Assembly: GCA_963731125.1 (NCBI GenBank)
Contig: CAVSVP010000024.1
Span: forward strand, 124,001 to 188,000
From: CAVSVP01 sp963731125
GTDB lineage: Bacteria; Pseudomonadota; Gammaproteobacteria; Competibacterales; Competibacteraceae
DNA length: 64,000 nucleotides
Direction: 5' to 3'
Part shown: in pieces, positions 1-9,004 of the stretch
How the letters are laid out: each line of letters opens with the position of its first letter
Numbering within the stretch: the first letter of the stretch is position 1
The notes under the pieces: generated by a model
The model's database searches: none
What the model saw: only the letters and a program-made list of their open reading frames with translations
What the model was told of the DNA's origin: nothing
Program-made: the position numbers and the translations under genes

Positions 1-676
1 GCAGGACGGGGCGATAGCCATAGCGCTGCTGCCACTGCCTGGGAAGCAGCCGGGCGGCCTTGGCTAAGATCATGGAGGCCAGATTGCGGGAGTGCACCCA
101 GGGCAGGATCAGAAAGCGGGCATTGTTGACGATCAGCGGCAGATGTCGCGTGCGCTGCTCAGGGCGCCAGCCGATATCGCGGTCGCGTGGCGCGACCTGC
201 CAGGCGGCGGCGCCAAAGCCGAGCCGCGCGATCAGTTGTGGGCCGGAGAAGATGCGGTAGCGCAATTGGGCGCCAGGCAGGGGTTGATAGCCGAGATAGT
301 GGTAGCGGTGGAGGTACTCGTTCCACCGCCGCGAATCCTGGCGGTTTTGAACCGGTTGCAGTCGTAGCGGGGTGAGGGCCCGAGCCGGGCTGACGATCGG
401 TAGCCCGGGATCGGTTTGCGAAGTGATCGCCACCGTTGCCCGGGGTTGGGGGTGACGCGGGGGTGGCAGCTCGATGAGCCCATCGCGGTGCATCCGTAGC
501 ATGGCGACGCGGGCGGACATGTCTTTCCAGCCGCCATCGGCCTTGTACCAGCCCAGGACCTGACAGGTCAATCGGGAGAGCTCGGCGCGGGTGCGTCCGG
601 GCGCCTCAGCAATGAGCCGACGGATTTGGGCGATCTCCTCGGCACGGAAGTGGCGACCACAGTAGCGATAGCTCAC
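1..676 (-). CDS. DUF4338 (DruA-like) protein, partial
   Basis: Open from a GTG at 676 to the window edge, about 225 codons with the C-terminus missing. The reading includes RRWNEYLHRYHYLGY and later FLILPWVHSRNLASMIL, which I recognise as the DUF4338 family; one member of that family is DruA of the Druantia anti-phage system. DUF4338 genes also commonly travel with transposases, and that fits better here. The GTG start overlaps the TGA stop of the upstream IS66 transposase (GTGA at 673-676), so the two are probably translationally coupled passengers of one element. Biochemical function is unknown. The family call is good; a defence role is not supported by this context. Confidence 0.75.
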   Translation of the reverse strand, partial: MSYRYCGRHFRAEEIAQIRRLIAEAPGRTRAELSRLTCQVLGWYKADGGWKDMSARVAMLRMHRDGLIELPPPRHPQPRATVAITSQTDPGLPIVSPARALTPLRLQPVQNRQDSRRWNEYLHRYHYLGYQPLPGAQLRYRIFSGPQLIARLGFGAAAWQVAPRDRDIGWRPEQRTRHLPLIVNNARFLILPWVHSRNLASMILAKAARLLPRQWQQRYGYRPVL

Positions 677-1269
677 GAGCGGTCGTGACCGGGTACGGGT
701 GCGGTGGGTGAGGCCGGTGGCGCCTGGGGGGAATAGGGTCGGGTCAGCTCAGCACGTCGCGGTTCCTCCATGCGCCACGGCAGAAAGGGATCGAGATCCC
801 GCGGGGGGCGGGCGCCATTGTCGGCACACGCCTGGAGATAAACCGTCAACCAGTGCCGCGGGTTAATGCCCCACAGCTCCAACGTCTGCAGCACCGAGAA
901 GCGGGTGGCGGCCAACTGCGCACTCCAGAGGCTGCCCGATCCATAGTAGTGCTTGCGTCCGGTCACCGGGGTACGCAGGCTGTTCTCGGCGCGATTGTTG
1001 TCCAGAGGAACCTCGGGGTGATCGAGAAAGAGAGTCAGCCCTGGCCAGTGCTCAAGCAGGCTCTGGAGCACCTGCTGTTGTTGGCGTTGCGCCCCCTTGG
1101 ATAAGGGAGAGTCGATTCAAAGTAAAAAAACCATTTAAAATTATAATATTATCCGACATGCATCGCTAACCTGTTAGCGCTTCAGCGGTGTTCGGCTCGG
1201 CTGACTGATGATCTGCCAGAGTTTCCCGACCTGCTCGCCCATGGCACTGATCCCTTCGCTGATCGATCG

Positions 1270-2387
1270 CTACCCGGTCATCACCAGCAAATGGAAGCTC
1301 ATGTTGCGGATCAGCGCCATATTAGCCGCCGCTGGTGAGTCCACCAAGCCACCATCATCTTCCTGCAAGACGACACCTTTAGTCCAGTGCAGGGTGTTTT
1401 CGAGCTTGCGATGACCCCGAACACGCTGCGCCAAGCGCCACGCCCTGAATGGCTCGCGGGTGATGTAATACGTGGGGTTGTCGAAGGGTTTACCGTCCCG
1501 CTCGCCCTGCCGCCGAACGCTGATAGACTGCTCCAGCCCCGGCCATTGCGCCTTCATCGCCGCCGCGGCCGGCCAGCATGTGAGCCGACAACGGGTATCA
1601 TGACCATGGCCGCTTTGGCGCCAACTCCAGGCCGCCGTCGCTGCATTCTGCGCCGTCCGCGCGAGGCGCTTAGGGAGCGTCGGTTGATTGCCTTTGACGG
1701 GGATGAGGTAGCCGTGGCCCTGGGCAGTAATCTGGGCCACCGGTTTTTTTGGCAAGGCAGCGCATCCAGAGTGAACACCGAACGCTCGATCCGCAGCGTG
1801 CCGATCAATGCTTGCACCACGTCGATTTCGCTGGGCTTATCATTGTCCAGCTTACCGACGCCGCAGATCAGCTGACGAGGATGACTAAAAAACGACACCA
1901 GCGAGGTAACACGTTGTTTCTCGCCTTCCTTGGGTGGGAAGGTGCGGGTGATACGCTTGCCATCCATAGCGATCGTCTCGGCCTGCGCGTACTGCGGCAT
2001 CCAGCGATTGAACTGCCTACACAAGCCCTCGCTCGACAGCTGCTGGCTCAAGCGTTGCAACGTACTGTAGGAGGGCGCTTTATCGCGCGGTAACGGGATC
2101 ACCTCGGCCAGCGCTTGCACATGGGTGCGCGCAAAGCGCGCGATCCCTTTCAGGCTCGTTCGCCCGCATAGCATCGCCATTACCATCATCGTTACGCTCG
2201 ACAACTGCACAGGGCGAATGCCTTTCGCATGACGCGGGTCTGCTAACTCGGATAAATAATGCACTAGTGCAGCGTCACAGCTTAATTTTAGGGTAGATAC
2301 CTTTCAAAATGACCAATATGCTGAGCTTCCATGGATCGACAACCCTAATTGTTAGTCATGACGCTGCACTAGCCTGTGATAGGCCAT
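1270..2387 (-). pseudogene. ISAs1-family transposase, frameshifted and 5' disrupted
   Basis: Two overlapping reading frames together give an ISAs1-type DDE transposase: ETIAMDGKRITRT (first Asp), VFTLDALPCQK (second Asp) and GHRKLENTLHW followed by VVLQEDD (Glu region). The frame changes at a run of seven A on the coding strand (complement of 1744-1750). In the incoming frame this reads A AAA AAC, a canonical -1 slippery heptamer, and a -1 shift joins the frames exactly. Either this is recoding or one A was lost; family members are normally one continuous frame. The likely original start is ATG at 2387 (MAYHRLVHYL); a miniature element now separates it from the rest, leaving GTG 2264 as the first usable start. 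Confidence 0.85.
2264..2372. repeat. MITE-like element inside the ISAs1 transposase
   Basis: 109 bp bounded by a perfect 14 bp inverted repeat, CTAGTGCAGCGTCA at 2264-2277 and its complement at 2359-2372. The outer CTAG may be a 4 bp target duplication. Removing it restores an uninterrupted N-terminus for the ISAs1 transposase. Its ends resemble those of the segment at 8899-9004. It has no coding capacity. Confidence 0.75.
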
Positions 2388-4073
2388 CAAGGGGGGCTCC
2401 GATCGTTCAATAGGTTAGTCAAAGCTGTTCGATAACTTTATGATAGCATAAAATTATCTGTACTTTGAATCGACCCTCCCTTGGATAAGGGGGCCACCGG
2501 CGTACTCGACGGCGCTTCGCTGGCGGCCGAAGGAAGGAGTGGCACGCCGGCACTGTTAGGCGCCACCACCCGCGTGGCTTCCCCATGCATTCGTTGCAGA
2601 GTCGTTTGCAGCGCCTGGTGGTGTTCCGTGAAGGCCTCAGACTGCTCGCTCAGTGTCCGCTCCGAATTCCGCTGTTCCAGACGCAGCGCGTTGAGATGAT
2701 AGCGTGTGCCAATGCGCTCCTTCCACTCCAGCGCCCACCCTTGCAACTCGGCAAAGGATCGTCCGGCATTCAGGAAATCACGACGTACGTGCGCCCAGCA
2801 GAAGGCCAGCAGGATGCCCTCGACCAGTCGGGCGAGCTTTTTGTACGCGCTATAGCGATCGCAGACGATAATGACCGGGTCATGCTTCAAGCCCGCAAAA
2901 TGCGCCCCCGGCACCGCCGCACTGCGACTCGGATCGAGACAATAGAAGATGACCGAGGCCGAACGGGTTAGCCACAGATACCAGCGGGTGCCGACCTTGT
3001 CCTCGCGCTCCACACACACTTCCCAGCGGGTCTCATCGTTGTGAAACAGCCGTTCACTCATCTGTTGGTCGTAGAGCGCTTCGCGCACCGGCTCAACCAG
3101 GGGCACGAGTGCTTGCAAGCCACCGCCGACCGTTCCCGGTGAAACCGGCAGGCCCTGATCCCTGAGGTCCTGCAGATAACGGTGGGTGGGTTGCCCATAG
3201 CGGTATTTCCCCAAGATCACTTCCACCCAGAAGCTGACCCCGTAGGGGCGGCGGGGAATCAACCGCGCGGGGGCAGGAGCGGTGATAATGACCGGCGTAC
3301 CCTCACAGCGGCAACCCGGGTGGCGGGTATAGGACTGGCGACGATAGCGACGGCGGTGGGCTTTCACCTCCACCTCAATGACCTCGCTCTGCTCATCCAG
3401 GGCCGGATTGCGCCGATGCGGTAAGCCACCCTGCGCACAGCATGTCTCCGGCACCGACAGATCCCTCTCCTCGGTCACCACCGGAAGATGTGGTCGTTGG
3501 GTACGCCCATGTCCACCACGGCCTGGCTGCTGGCCGCGCCTGCGGTTTGAGGGCGGCTCGGGGGGGTTGCCTTTTTCGGATTTCAGCGCCACAGGCTTCT
3601 CGCTCTGCTTCCCGAATAAGCGGTTCTGCAAGTCTTTGATGTTGCCATCCTTAACAACCAGCTCCTGCTCCAGCTGCGCTATCTTGGCTTTCGCTCGCCC
3701 ATGCTGAATTTCCCAATAGCTTGCCCGATGGCGTAGCTCGATATAGTCCTGTTTACTCATCGTCACCCATTTCTGCGCGAACGGCGACCGTGGTTCTCCA
3801 ATAACACAGCCCCTTGGGTGGGGCAGCGCGGTGGTAAGGTGGGTGTTTGGGATACTTTCCATGGACCGGTTTGTACACTATTTTTCCTCGTGTGTCCCGT
3901 CCTATTTTTCGGCAACAATGGGTTGGCCGAATATTTACTTTGAGCAGACGATAACTTCCAGATATTGCAGCAATAGAAATTCTTGACGCTAATCTATCTG
4001 GTTAGTGTAGCTCTTGCCGAGGCTTACGTGCAGCAGTTATAGCTGAAGGAAAGGATGGCAACTTTTTTAGAAT

Positions 4074-5164
4074 TAGGACTTACGCAAAATCGGCTTATAA
4101 GGGTCGCCGAAACCAGGGGAAAGCGTTAAATTGATTGCATGAAAACACCTGTGACACGATTAGATGACTGTCAATATCTGTTAGTCAGCCAGATCGACTA
4201 TACGCTGACGAACTTTGCCGACCACTGCGAGCAGTTCAGTCATGATGCGATTAATCGCTACCTGCGAGGTGAGCGGATTACGCCGCGGCTGGTCTGGGCG
4301 AACGTACGCAGTCAAGTGGTGCCGAGCGCCCAGGGTTACGTCGTTTTCGATGATACGGTGCTGGATAAGAACGCCTCCTTTGCGATTGAATGGGTACGGC
4401 GTCAGTACAGCGGCAACGCCAAAGCCGTGATCAAGGGCATTGGGGTAGTGACCTGCGTCTACATCCATCCGGCGCTGGATCAATTCTGGCTGATTGACTA
4501 CCGCATTGATGACCCTGAGGGGGACGGCAAAAGCAAGCTCGATCATGTGCGCGAGATGCTTACCAACGTGATTTACCAAAAAGCCTTGCCCTTTCAGGCG
4601 GTGCTGATGGATACCTGGTACGCCACCAAGAAGTTGATGCAGTTTATCGAGACCTTGCAGAAGGTCTACTACGGTCCGTTGAACGACAACCGGCAAGTCG
4701 ATGATGCGGACGGTCAGCAACCTTACCAACGTGTCGATGCACTGACCTGGCAGGCCGATGAATTGGCTCACGGCAAGCGCATTAAGCTCAAGGGCTTTCC
4801 CAAAGACCACAAGGTGCGGCTGTTTCGGGTTGCGGTGTCTACCCACCGCACGGATTGGGTCGTGACCAACGACCCGACTCAGGACGCTACCGAAGCAACA
4901 CAACAGGCGTGTGGCTTCCGTTGGAAGATTGAGCAGTTGCACCGCGAAGGCAACCAAGTCACTGGGCTGGAACGCTGCCAGTGCCGCAAGGCGCGCATTC
5001 AACGCAATCATATCGGGTGTGCTTTCCTCGTCTGGGTCCGCCTCAAAGAGCTAGCCGCCAAAACCGGTCAAACCCTCTATCAATTGAAGCACGGTTTACT
5101 CGATGACTACCTCATCCAACAACTCAGGAATCCCTCTCTCAAAATGAAATTTGCGTAAGTCCTA
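4074..5164 (+). mobile_element. IS701-family insertion sequence, complete
   Basis: 1091 bp with terminal inverted repeats beginning TAGGACTTACGCAAA (4074-4088 and the complement of 5150-5164). It is flanked by a 5 bp direct repeat AGAAT at 4069-4073 and 5165-5169. It carries one transposase frame that ends only 6 bp from the right terminus. The termini, duplication and open frame all look undamaged, so this copy may be active. It sits in non-coding DNA between the IS66 region and an acetyltransferase gene. Confidence 0.92.
4139..5158 (+). CDS. IS701-family transposase
   Basis: 339 residues, uninterrupted. DDE-type transposase of the IS701 family. The first acidic site is in GYVVFDDTVLDK, the second in QAVLMDTWYATK, and the third lies in the C-terminal FRWKIEQLHREGNQ followed by GLERCQCRKAR, the characteristic IS701 signature. 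The gene fills almost the whole element and should mediate its cut-and-paste movement. The antisense strand also has a long open frame (4181-5011), which is a shadow without homology signals. Confidence 0.93.
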   Translation: MKTPVTRLDDCQYLLVSQIDYTLTNFADHCEQFSHDAINRYLRGERITPRLVWANVRSQVVPSAQGYVVFDDTVLDKNASFAIEWVRRQYSGNAKAVIKGIGVVTCVYIHPALDQFWLIDYRIDDPEGDGKSKLDHVREMLTNVIYQKALPFQAVLMDTWYATKKLMQFIETLQKVYYGPLNDNRQVDDADGQQPYQRVDALTWQADELAHGKRIKLKGFPKDHKVRLFRVAVSTHRTDWVVTNDPTQDATEATQQACGFRWKIEQLHREGNQVTGLERCQCRKARIQRNHIGCAFLVWVRLKELAAKTGQTLYQLKHGLLDDYLIQQLRNPSLKMKFA

Positions 5165-5271
5165 AGAATAATAAGGCACTGAATGGGTCTGTCAGTGGCA
5201 ATGTGAGCTCAATTCTAGCACTTCAGCTATTGAATAATCATCCCCCCAAAGAGATGTCGGAGATAACACAA

Positions 5272-5871
5272 ATGACGGATTCCCAAATAAACCCGGACGT
5301 CGGCTCTCAACCCCTCCGCTCGGAACGTGACAAGATGCTGCAAGGGGAACTCTACGATGCCTCCGATCCCGAGTTGATCGCAGCACGTCGTGTTGCCCGC
5401 GAGCTTTTGCAGCAGTTCAATACCAGCAAGGAGGGCGATGATGAGCTGCGGCAACGTATTCACAGGGAACTGTTCGGAGCAATCGGTGAAGCGCTGTGGA
5501 TCGAGCCGCCTTTTTTCTGTGACTACGGTCAGCATATTCGACTCGGAGACCGTGTCTTCTTTAATTTTAATTGCGTTATTCTGGACCCGGCGGAGGTTAC
5601 CATTGCATGCGATGTGCTGTTCGGGCCGGCTGTTCAGATTTACACCGCCACGCATCCGCTGGACTATCGGATTCGGCAGCAGTGGCTGGAGGCCGCTAAG
5701 CCGATTGCCATTGGCTCGGATGTCTGGATAGGAGGCGGTGCGATTATTTGTCCGGGTGTGCAGATTGGGGATCGCGCGGTGATCGGCGCCGGGAGCGTGG
5801 TAATCAAAGACATACCTCCCGGGGTATTTGCGGCAGGGAATCCATGCCGGGTGTTGCGTGAGGTAGACTAA
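5272..5871 (+). CDS. Maltose/galactoside O-acetyltransferase-like (hexapeptide repeat) protein
   Basis: 199 residues from ATG 5272, chosen because GGAG lies 9 bases upstream; ATGs at 5254 and 5203 are in frame but poorly placed. The protein has the N-terminal mac domain (MLQGELYDASDPELIAARR), then a left-handed beta-helix with hexapeptide repeats (IRLGDRVFFNFNCVILD, VTIACDVLFGPAVQIYTATHP, IAIGSDVWIGGGAIICPGV). The catalytic His is in YTATHPLD. Members acetylate sugars from acetyl-CoA in the cytosol. The true sugar acceptor cannot be read from the sequence. It is followed 46 bp later by a GNAT gene on the same strand, so co-transcription is possible. Confidence 0.88.
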   Translation: MTDSQINPDVGSQPLRSERDKMLQGELYDASDPELIAARRVARELLQQFNTSKEGDDELRQRIHRELFGAIGEALWIEPPFFCDYGQHIRLGDRVFFNFNCVILDPAEVTIACDVLFGPAVQIYTATHPLDYRIRQQWLEAAKPIAIGSDVWIGGGAIICPGVQIGDRAVIGAGSVVIKDIPPGVFAAGNPCRVLREVD

Positions 5872-5917
5872 TGGAAAATACTGATACGCTTGCGCCGGAC
5901 GATAATTGAGACTAACC

Positions 5918-6490
5918 ATGAAATTACCCAATGAAATCCGAACAAAACGGCTCATCATCAGGCCTTTTCAAAGCGAAGATCTGAATCCTTATTTAGCCTT
6001 CATGACCGATGAATCAGCAACACAATATCTGCTGTTTACCCAAGAACAAAAAACAGAAAAAGGGGCAAGGGAATTATTTAAGCTTATTGTGAATTCTTAC
6101 ACGTCGGATCATCCGGTGTTTGCCTACACAATCGCCCTTAGAGGTAATGGTTTTATTGGCTCATGCGGTGTTTCCAAGCTTAATAGGGTGGGAGTTTATG
6201 AATGTTATTACAGTTTATTGCCGAGGTACTGGCATAGGGGATATGCCACCGAAGCAACGAACGCGCTGCTGGACTATTGTTTTCAGAACTATCCCATTAA
6301 AGCAATTAAGGCTTATATGAATCCCGCTAACGTTGGTAGTGCCCGTGTGGCGGAGCGGATAGGTATGGCTTATTTAGGCTTACACAAACATCCCGTGTTT
6401 AAACGTGAAGGCAACGTGTATTCCATCACTAAAGCCATGTGGAGCAGTGCGCAACCGCAGCTGATTGCTTCCAAAGCGTTGCACCGCTGA
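5918..6490 (+). CDS. GNAT family N-acetyltransferase (RimJ/RimL type)
   Basis: 190 residues from ATG 5918; an in-frame TTG sits four codons upstream. It begins with the RimJ/RimL pattern TKRLIIRPFQSEDLNPYLAFM. The acetyl-CoA pyrophosphate loop is RYWHRGYATEATNALLDYCF, and the C-terminal NPANVGSARVAERIGM matches the usual N..S..v.ek.GF element. It probably acetylates an amino group on a protein or small molecule. The codon usage is more A+T-rich than in many neighbours, which hints at separate acquisition. Substrate unknown. Confidence 0.85.
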   Translation: MKLPNEIRTKRLIIRPFQSEDLNPYLAFMTDESATQYLLFTQEQKTEKGARELFKLIVNSYTSDHPVFAYTIALRGNGFIGSCGVSKLNRVGVYECYYSLLPRYWHRGYATEATNALLDYCFQNYPIKAIKAYMNPANVGSARVAERIGMAYLGLHKHPVFKREGNVYSITKAMWSSAQPQLIASKALHR

Positions 6491-6521
6491 TGTGATGACG
6501 GCAGAGTGTAAGGAGAGGGAG

Positions 6522-6908
6522 ATGATTCTGCGCTACACGATTGCCTGGGTTCCCATGGTTGTTATCGCCATAGCAAACGGCATCTTGCGGGAATTTGGCT
6601 ACGGGAAGTACATGGGTGAACGGCCGGCCCACCAAATTGCTTCCGTCATGGGCATTATTTTTTTCGTGTTGTATATTTGGTTCTTGAGCTTACTTTGGCC
6701 ACTGGAATCCGCTGGCCAAGCCATTGCGGTGGGGCTGATTTGGCTAGGCCTGACCATCGCCTTTGAATTCCTCTTCGGCCACTATGTGGCAAAGCATCCC
6801 TGGCCAAAGCTTCTGCAAGATTACAATATTTTAGCCGGCAGGCTATGGTCTCTGGTACTGCTTACGGTCGCCACGGCGCCTTATATCATTTACCGAATGC
6901 GCGGCTAA
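6522..6908 (+). CDS. Small integral membrane protein, unknown function
   Basis: 128 residues from ATG 6522, preceded at good distance by AAGGAGAG. Four hydrophobic segments are visible: near residues 3-20, 40-60, 68-85 and 105-123 (RLWSLVLLTVATAPYIIY). It is very hydrophobic with few charged loops and no motif I recognise. It lies 31 bp after the GNAT gene on the same strand and may share its transcript. An inner membrane location is inferred from composition. Confidence 0.6.
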   Translation: MILRYTIAWVPMVVIAIANGILREFGYGKYMGERPAHQIASVMGIIFFVLYIWFLSLLWPLESAGQAIAVGLIWLGLTIAFEFLFGHYVAKHPWPKLLQDYNILAGRLWSLVLLTVATAPYIIYRMRG

Positions 6909-6979
6909 GGGGTGATCGGTGATCGTCAAGGCCACTTATTCGGGGCAATGGATGATTGCACGATAACAAGTGGGATACC

Positions 6980-7693
6980 CTACGCCTCATCCAACTTGCC
7001 GCGCATGACCCAGTGCTGAAAAAGCATATCTAACCGCTGGCGAAACTCCGCCCTGTCGTTCAGGTGGGGAAAGGGTGTGCCGGTGGGAACCGGTACGCTG
7101 AGAAACCGGCACAACGGCTGCCAACCTTCTTTCACGGAATAGACCAATAACCGCTCCGGCGGCACCGTGCCTTTGACCTCCTCGATATGTCGGTTAAAGA
7201 CATCGATAGCGTAAGTCTTATCCTTAAACCGGTTATGAAACACGCTTTTCCAGATATCCTTATCCGTAATGTGATGCACCTGCACGTACCGCCAGAGCCG
7301 GGGAGAAAAGGGCAGCCGCCAGGCTAATGCAAGTTGTTGCCGCGGGCTGGGCCTGGCCCCATAGAGAGTGTCACGGGTGCTCTCGTACCAGGTTTCAGGG
7401 TTGCGGACGGTTAATAACACCTTGGCGTCGGGGTAGTGCCGCATTAATTCCCGGTAGAAACGGCAAGCCGGAAAATCCACTGTTGCCTGATAACCCTCAA
7501 ATAGCGTATCCCAGTCAACAGATTTCCCTTTGCCGGCCCGCTCCCAATAAGGCGCATGTTGGGGGTGTTGCACGAGTTCCACCGTGTGGTAGCACCTGCA
7601 AAAACCGATTTCTTCAAGGGCCGCCTTGATGGAGAGCGTTCCCGTGCGGCCAAAGCCGGCGCCGATGACTTTGAGGACCATAAGCTCTGCCAT
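6980..7693 (-). CDS. Sulfotransferase-family P-loop protein
   Basis: 237 residues; a second start at 7681 (MVLKVIG) fits homologues slightly better. The N-terminal GAGFGRTGTLSIKAALEEIG is the 5'-phosphosulfate (PAPS) binding loop of the Sulfotransfer_4 group. LLTVRNPETWYEST is the 3'-phosphate-binding R..P..W..S segment. Members are frequently mis-annotated as NAD-dependent epimerases. It would transfer sulfate from PAPS to an unknown acceptor. It is transcribed away from the kinase pseudogene, with about 130 bp between their starts. Confidence 0.8.
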   Translation of the reverse strand: MAELMVLKVIGAGFGRTGTLSIKAALEEIGFCRCYHTVELVQHPQHAPYWERAGKGKSVDWDTLFEGYQATVDFPACRFYRELMRHYPDAKVLLTVRNPETWYESTRDTLYGARPSPRQQLALAWRLPFSPRLWRYVQVHHITDKDIWKSVFHNRFKDKTYAIDVFNRHIEEVKGTVPPERLLVYSVKEGWQPLCRFLSVPVPTGTPFPHLNDRAEFRQRLDMLFQHWVMRGKLDEA

Positions 7694-8898
7694 GCTCTAA
7701 CAGCCATGCTTTGAAAAACATTGGCAATTGGAAAAGTGACATCCTTAATCCTAGCATCATGGATTGTTAAGATAAATGCGATCACTCTTCCTGTCAGGGT
7801 GAGATAAAAGAGGACATAACGATGAGCGGTTCTTTCGCCACCCTCGGCTTTATGCCCCACGGTTACTGCTATCTGTGGCTCAAGGAATTACTGGTCCTGC
7901 ATATGTTGTCCGACGGCTTGATTGCTCTGGCTTATTATTCCATTCCCGTCGCCTTAGTGTATTTCGTACGCAGACGCGTCGATTTAGAGTTTAGTTGGGT
8001 ATTCCTGCTATTTGCTGCCTTCATTCTAGCCTGTGGTACCACGCACGCCATGGAAGTATGGACTATCTGGGAGCCAGATTACTGGCTAGCGGGCTCGGTA
8101 AAGGCTGTAACTGCCGCTGTTTCCCTCGGCACCGCTGCCATACTTTGGATCAGAATGCCTCTGTTTCTGGCCTTACCGAGCCCAGCACAACTACGTCATG
8201 TGAACGAAGCGCTGCGGCAGGAGATAGCAATGCACCGTCAGACTTTGACGGTGTTGGAAGAGGCGGAGACACGATTTCGCAATGCCTTTGACTATGCCGC
8301 CATTGGTATGGCCTTGGTGGCGCCTGATGGCCGCTGGTTGAAGGTAAATCCGTCGTTGTGCAATCTCGTCGGCTACACCGAGCCCGAACTTTTAGCGACG
8401 ACTTTTTCAGCCATTACTCATCCTGAGGATTTGGATATCGACGTGCAGTACGTTCAAGAACTTCTTGCCGGAGAGCGCTTTAGTTATCACATAGAGAAGC
8501 GGTATGTGCATAAAACCGGTCAGCTGATTTGGGTGTGCCTGTCGCTTTCGCTAGTGCGCCGCTCCGATGGTCACCCTTTCTATTTTGTTGTGCAAATTCA
8601 GGATATTACAGAAAAAATGTGCTGAGGAGGCACTGCGGCAGGCTAATGCCGACCTAGAGGCGCGGGTGACGGCCCGCACTCAGGCGTTGGCCGAGGCGGA
8701 CCGTCGTAAGGACGAATTCCTGGCTATGCTCGGGCATGAGCTACGCAATCCCCTTGCCCCTATCCGCAATGCCGTTGAACTGTTAAAACTGCAGCCTGCC
8801 CTGCTGGCCGCTTCCGCGCAATGGGTACGGGAATTGCTGGACCGCCAGGTAGCTTATATGACCCTTCTGTTGGACGACCTGCTTGATGTTTCCCGCAT

Positions 8899-9004
8899 TA
8901 TAGTGCCAGCCATATGAATTGATGCCGATAATTTTATTACAATCGTTGTTTACTAACGATTTGAAGCCTTGTAACCAGTATCAGGTCATTTGACCGGCAC
9001 TATA
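8899..9004. repeat. MITE-like segment between the kinase and an IS4-family element
   Basis: 106 bp bounded by TATAGTGCC (8899-8907) and GGCACTATA (8996-9004). The termini resemble those of the 109 bp element at 2264-2372 (shared TAGTGC(C)AGC and TGAC..GCACTA). It is neither kinase coding sequence nor clearly part of the adjoining IS4-family element. It could instead be an extended left end of that element. Confidence 0.5.

Larger units (their letters stand above)
1105..2480 (-). mobile_element. ISAs1-family insertion sequence with 8 bp duplication
   Basis: The element is 1376 bp. Its ends are a 20 bp inverted repeat with one mismatch: GGGAGAGTCGATTCAAAGTA at 1105-1124, and the reverse complement of 2461-2480. 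It is flanked by a direct repeat TTGGATAA at 1097-1104 and 2481-2488. An 8 bp duplication is within the range known for ISAs1 elements. It interrupts the IS66 transposase and itself contains a miniature element at 2264-2372. Confidence 0.93.
673..3760 (-). pseudogene. IS66-family transposase, split by an ISAs1 element
   Basis: The N-terminal part (3760 to about 2481) begins MSKQDYIELRH, with an alternative in-frame start at 3862. It has a coiled-coil LEQEL region, a Cys-rich zinc-binding stretch, and two acidic catalytic sites, FHNDETRWEV and VIIVCDRYSAY. The C-terminal part (1096 to 673) carries the third acidic residue in LDNNRAENSLR. Removing the ISAs1 element at 1105-2480 plus one 8 bp duplication rejoins both parts in frame as PLSKGAQRQQQQ, so the gene was intact before the insertion and all three DDE residues remain. 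The downstream DUF4338 gene overlaps its stop. I could not define the IS66 termini, so the element's full extent is not given. Confidence 0.9.

Noticed and set aside
1..676. Druantia anti-phage system
   Set aside because: Only a DUF4338 protein is present, coupled to an IS66 transposase; no DruE-like helicase or other Druantia genes flank it.
4181..5011. Long open frame antisense to the IS701 transposase
   Set aside because: It lacks any recognisable motif or ribosome-binding site, while the sense frame has full IS701 signatures.
8612..8617. Programmed frameshift in the kinase
   Set aside because: The needed shift is +1 at GAAAAAAT, with no known +1 signal, and the gene has a second frameshift and an IS insertion.
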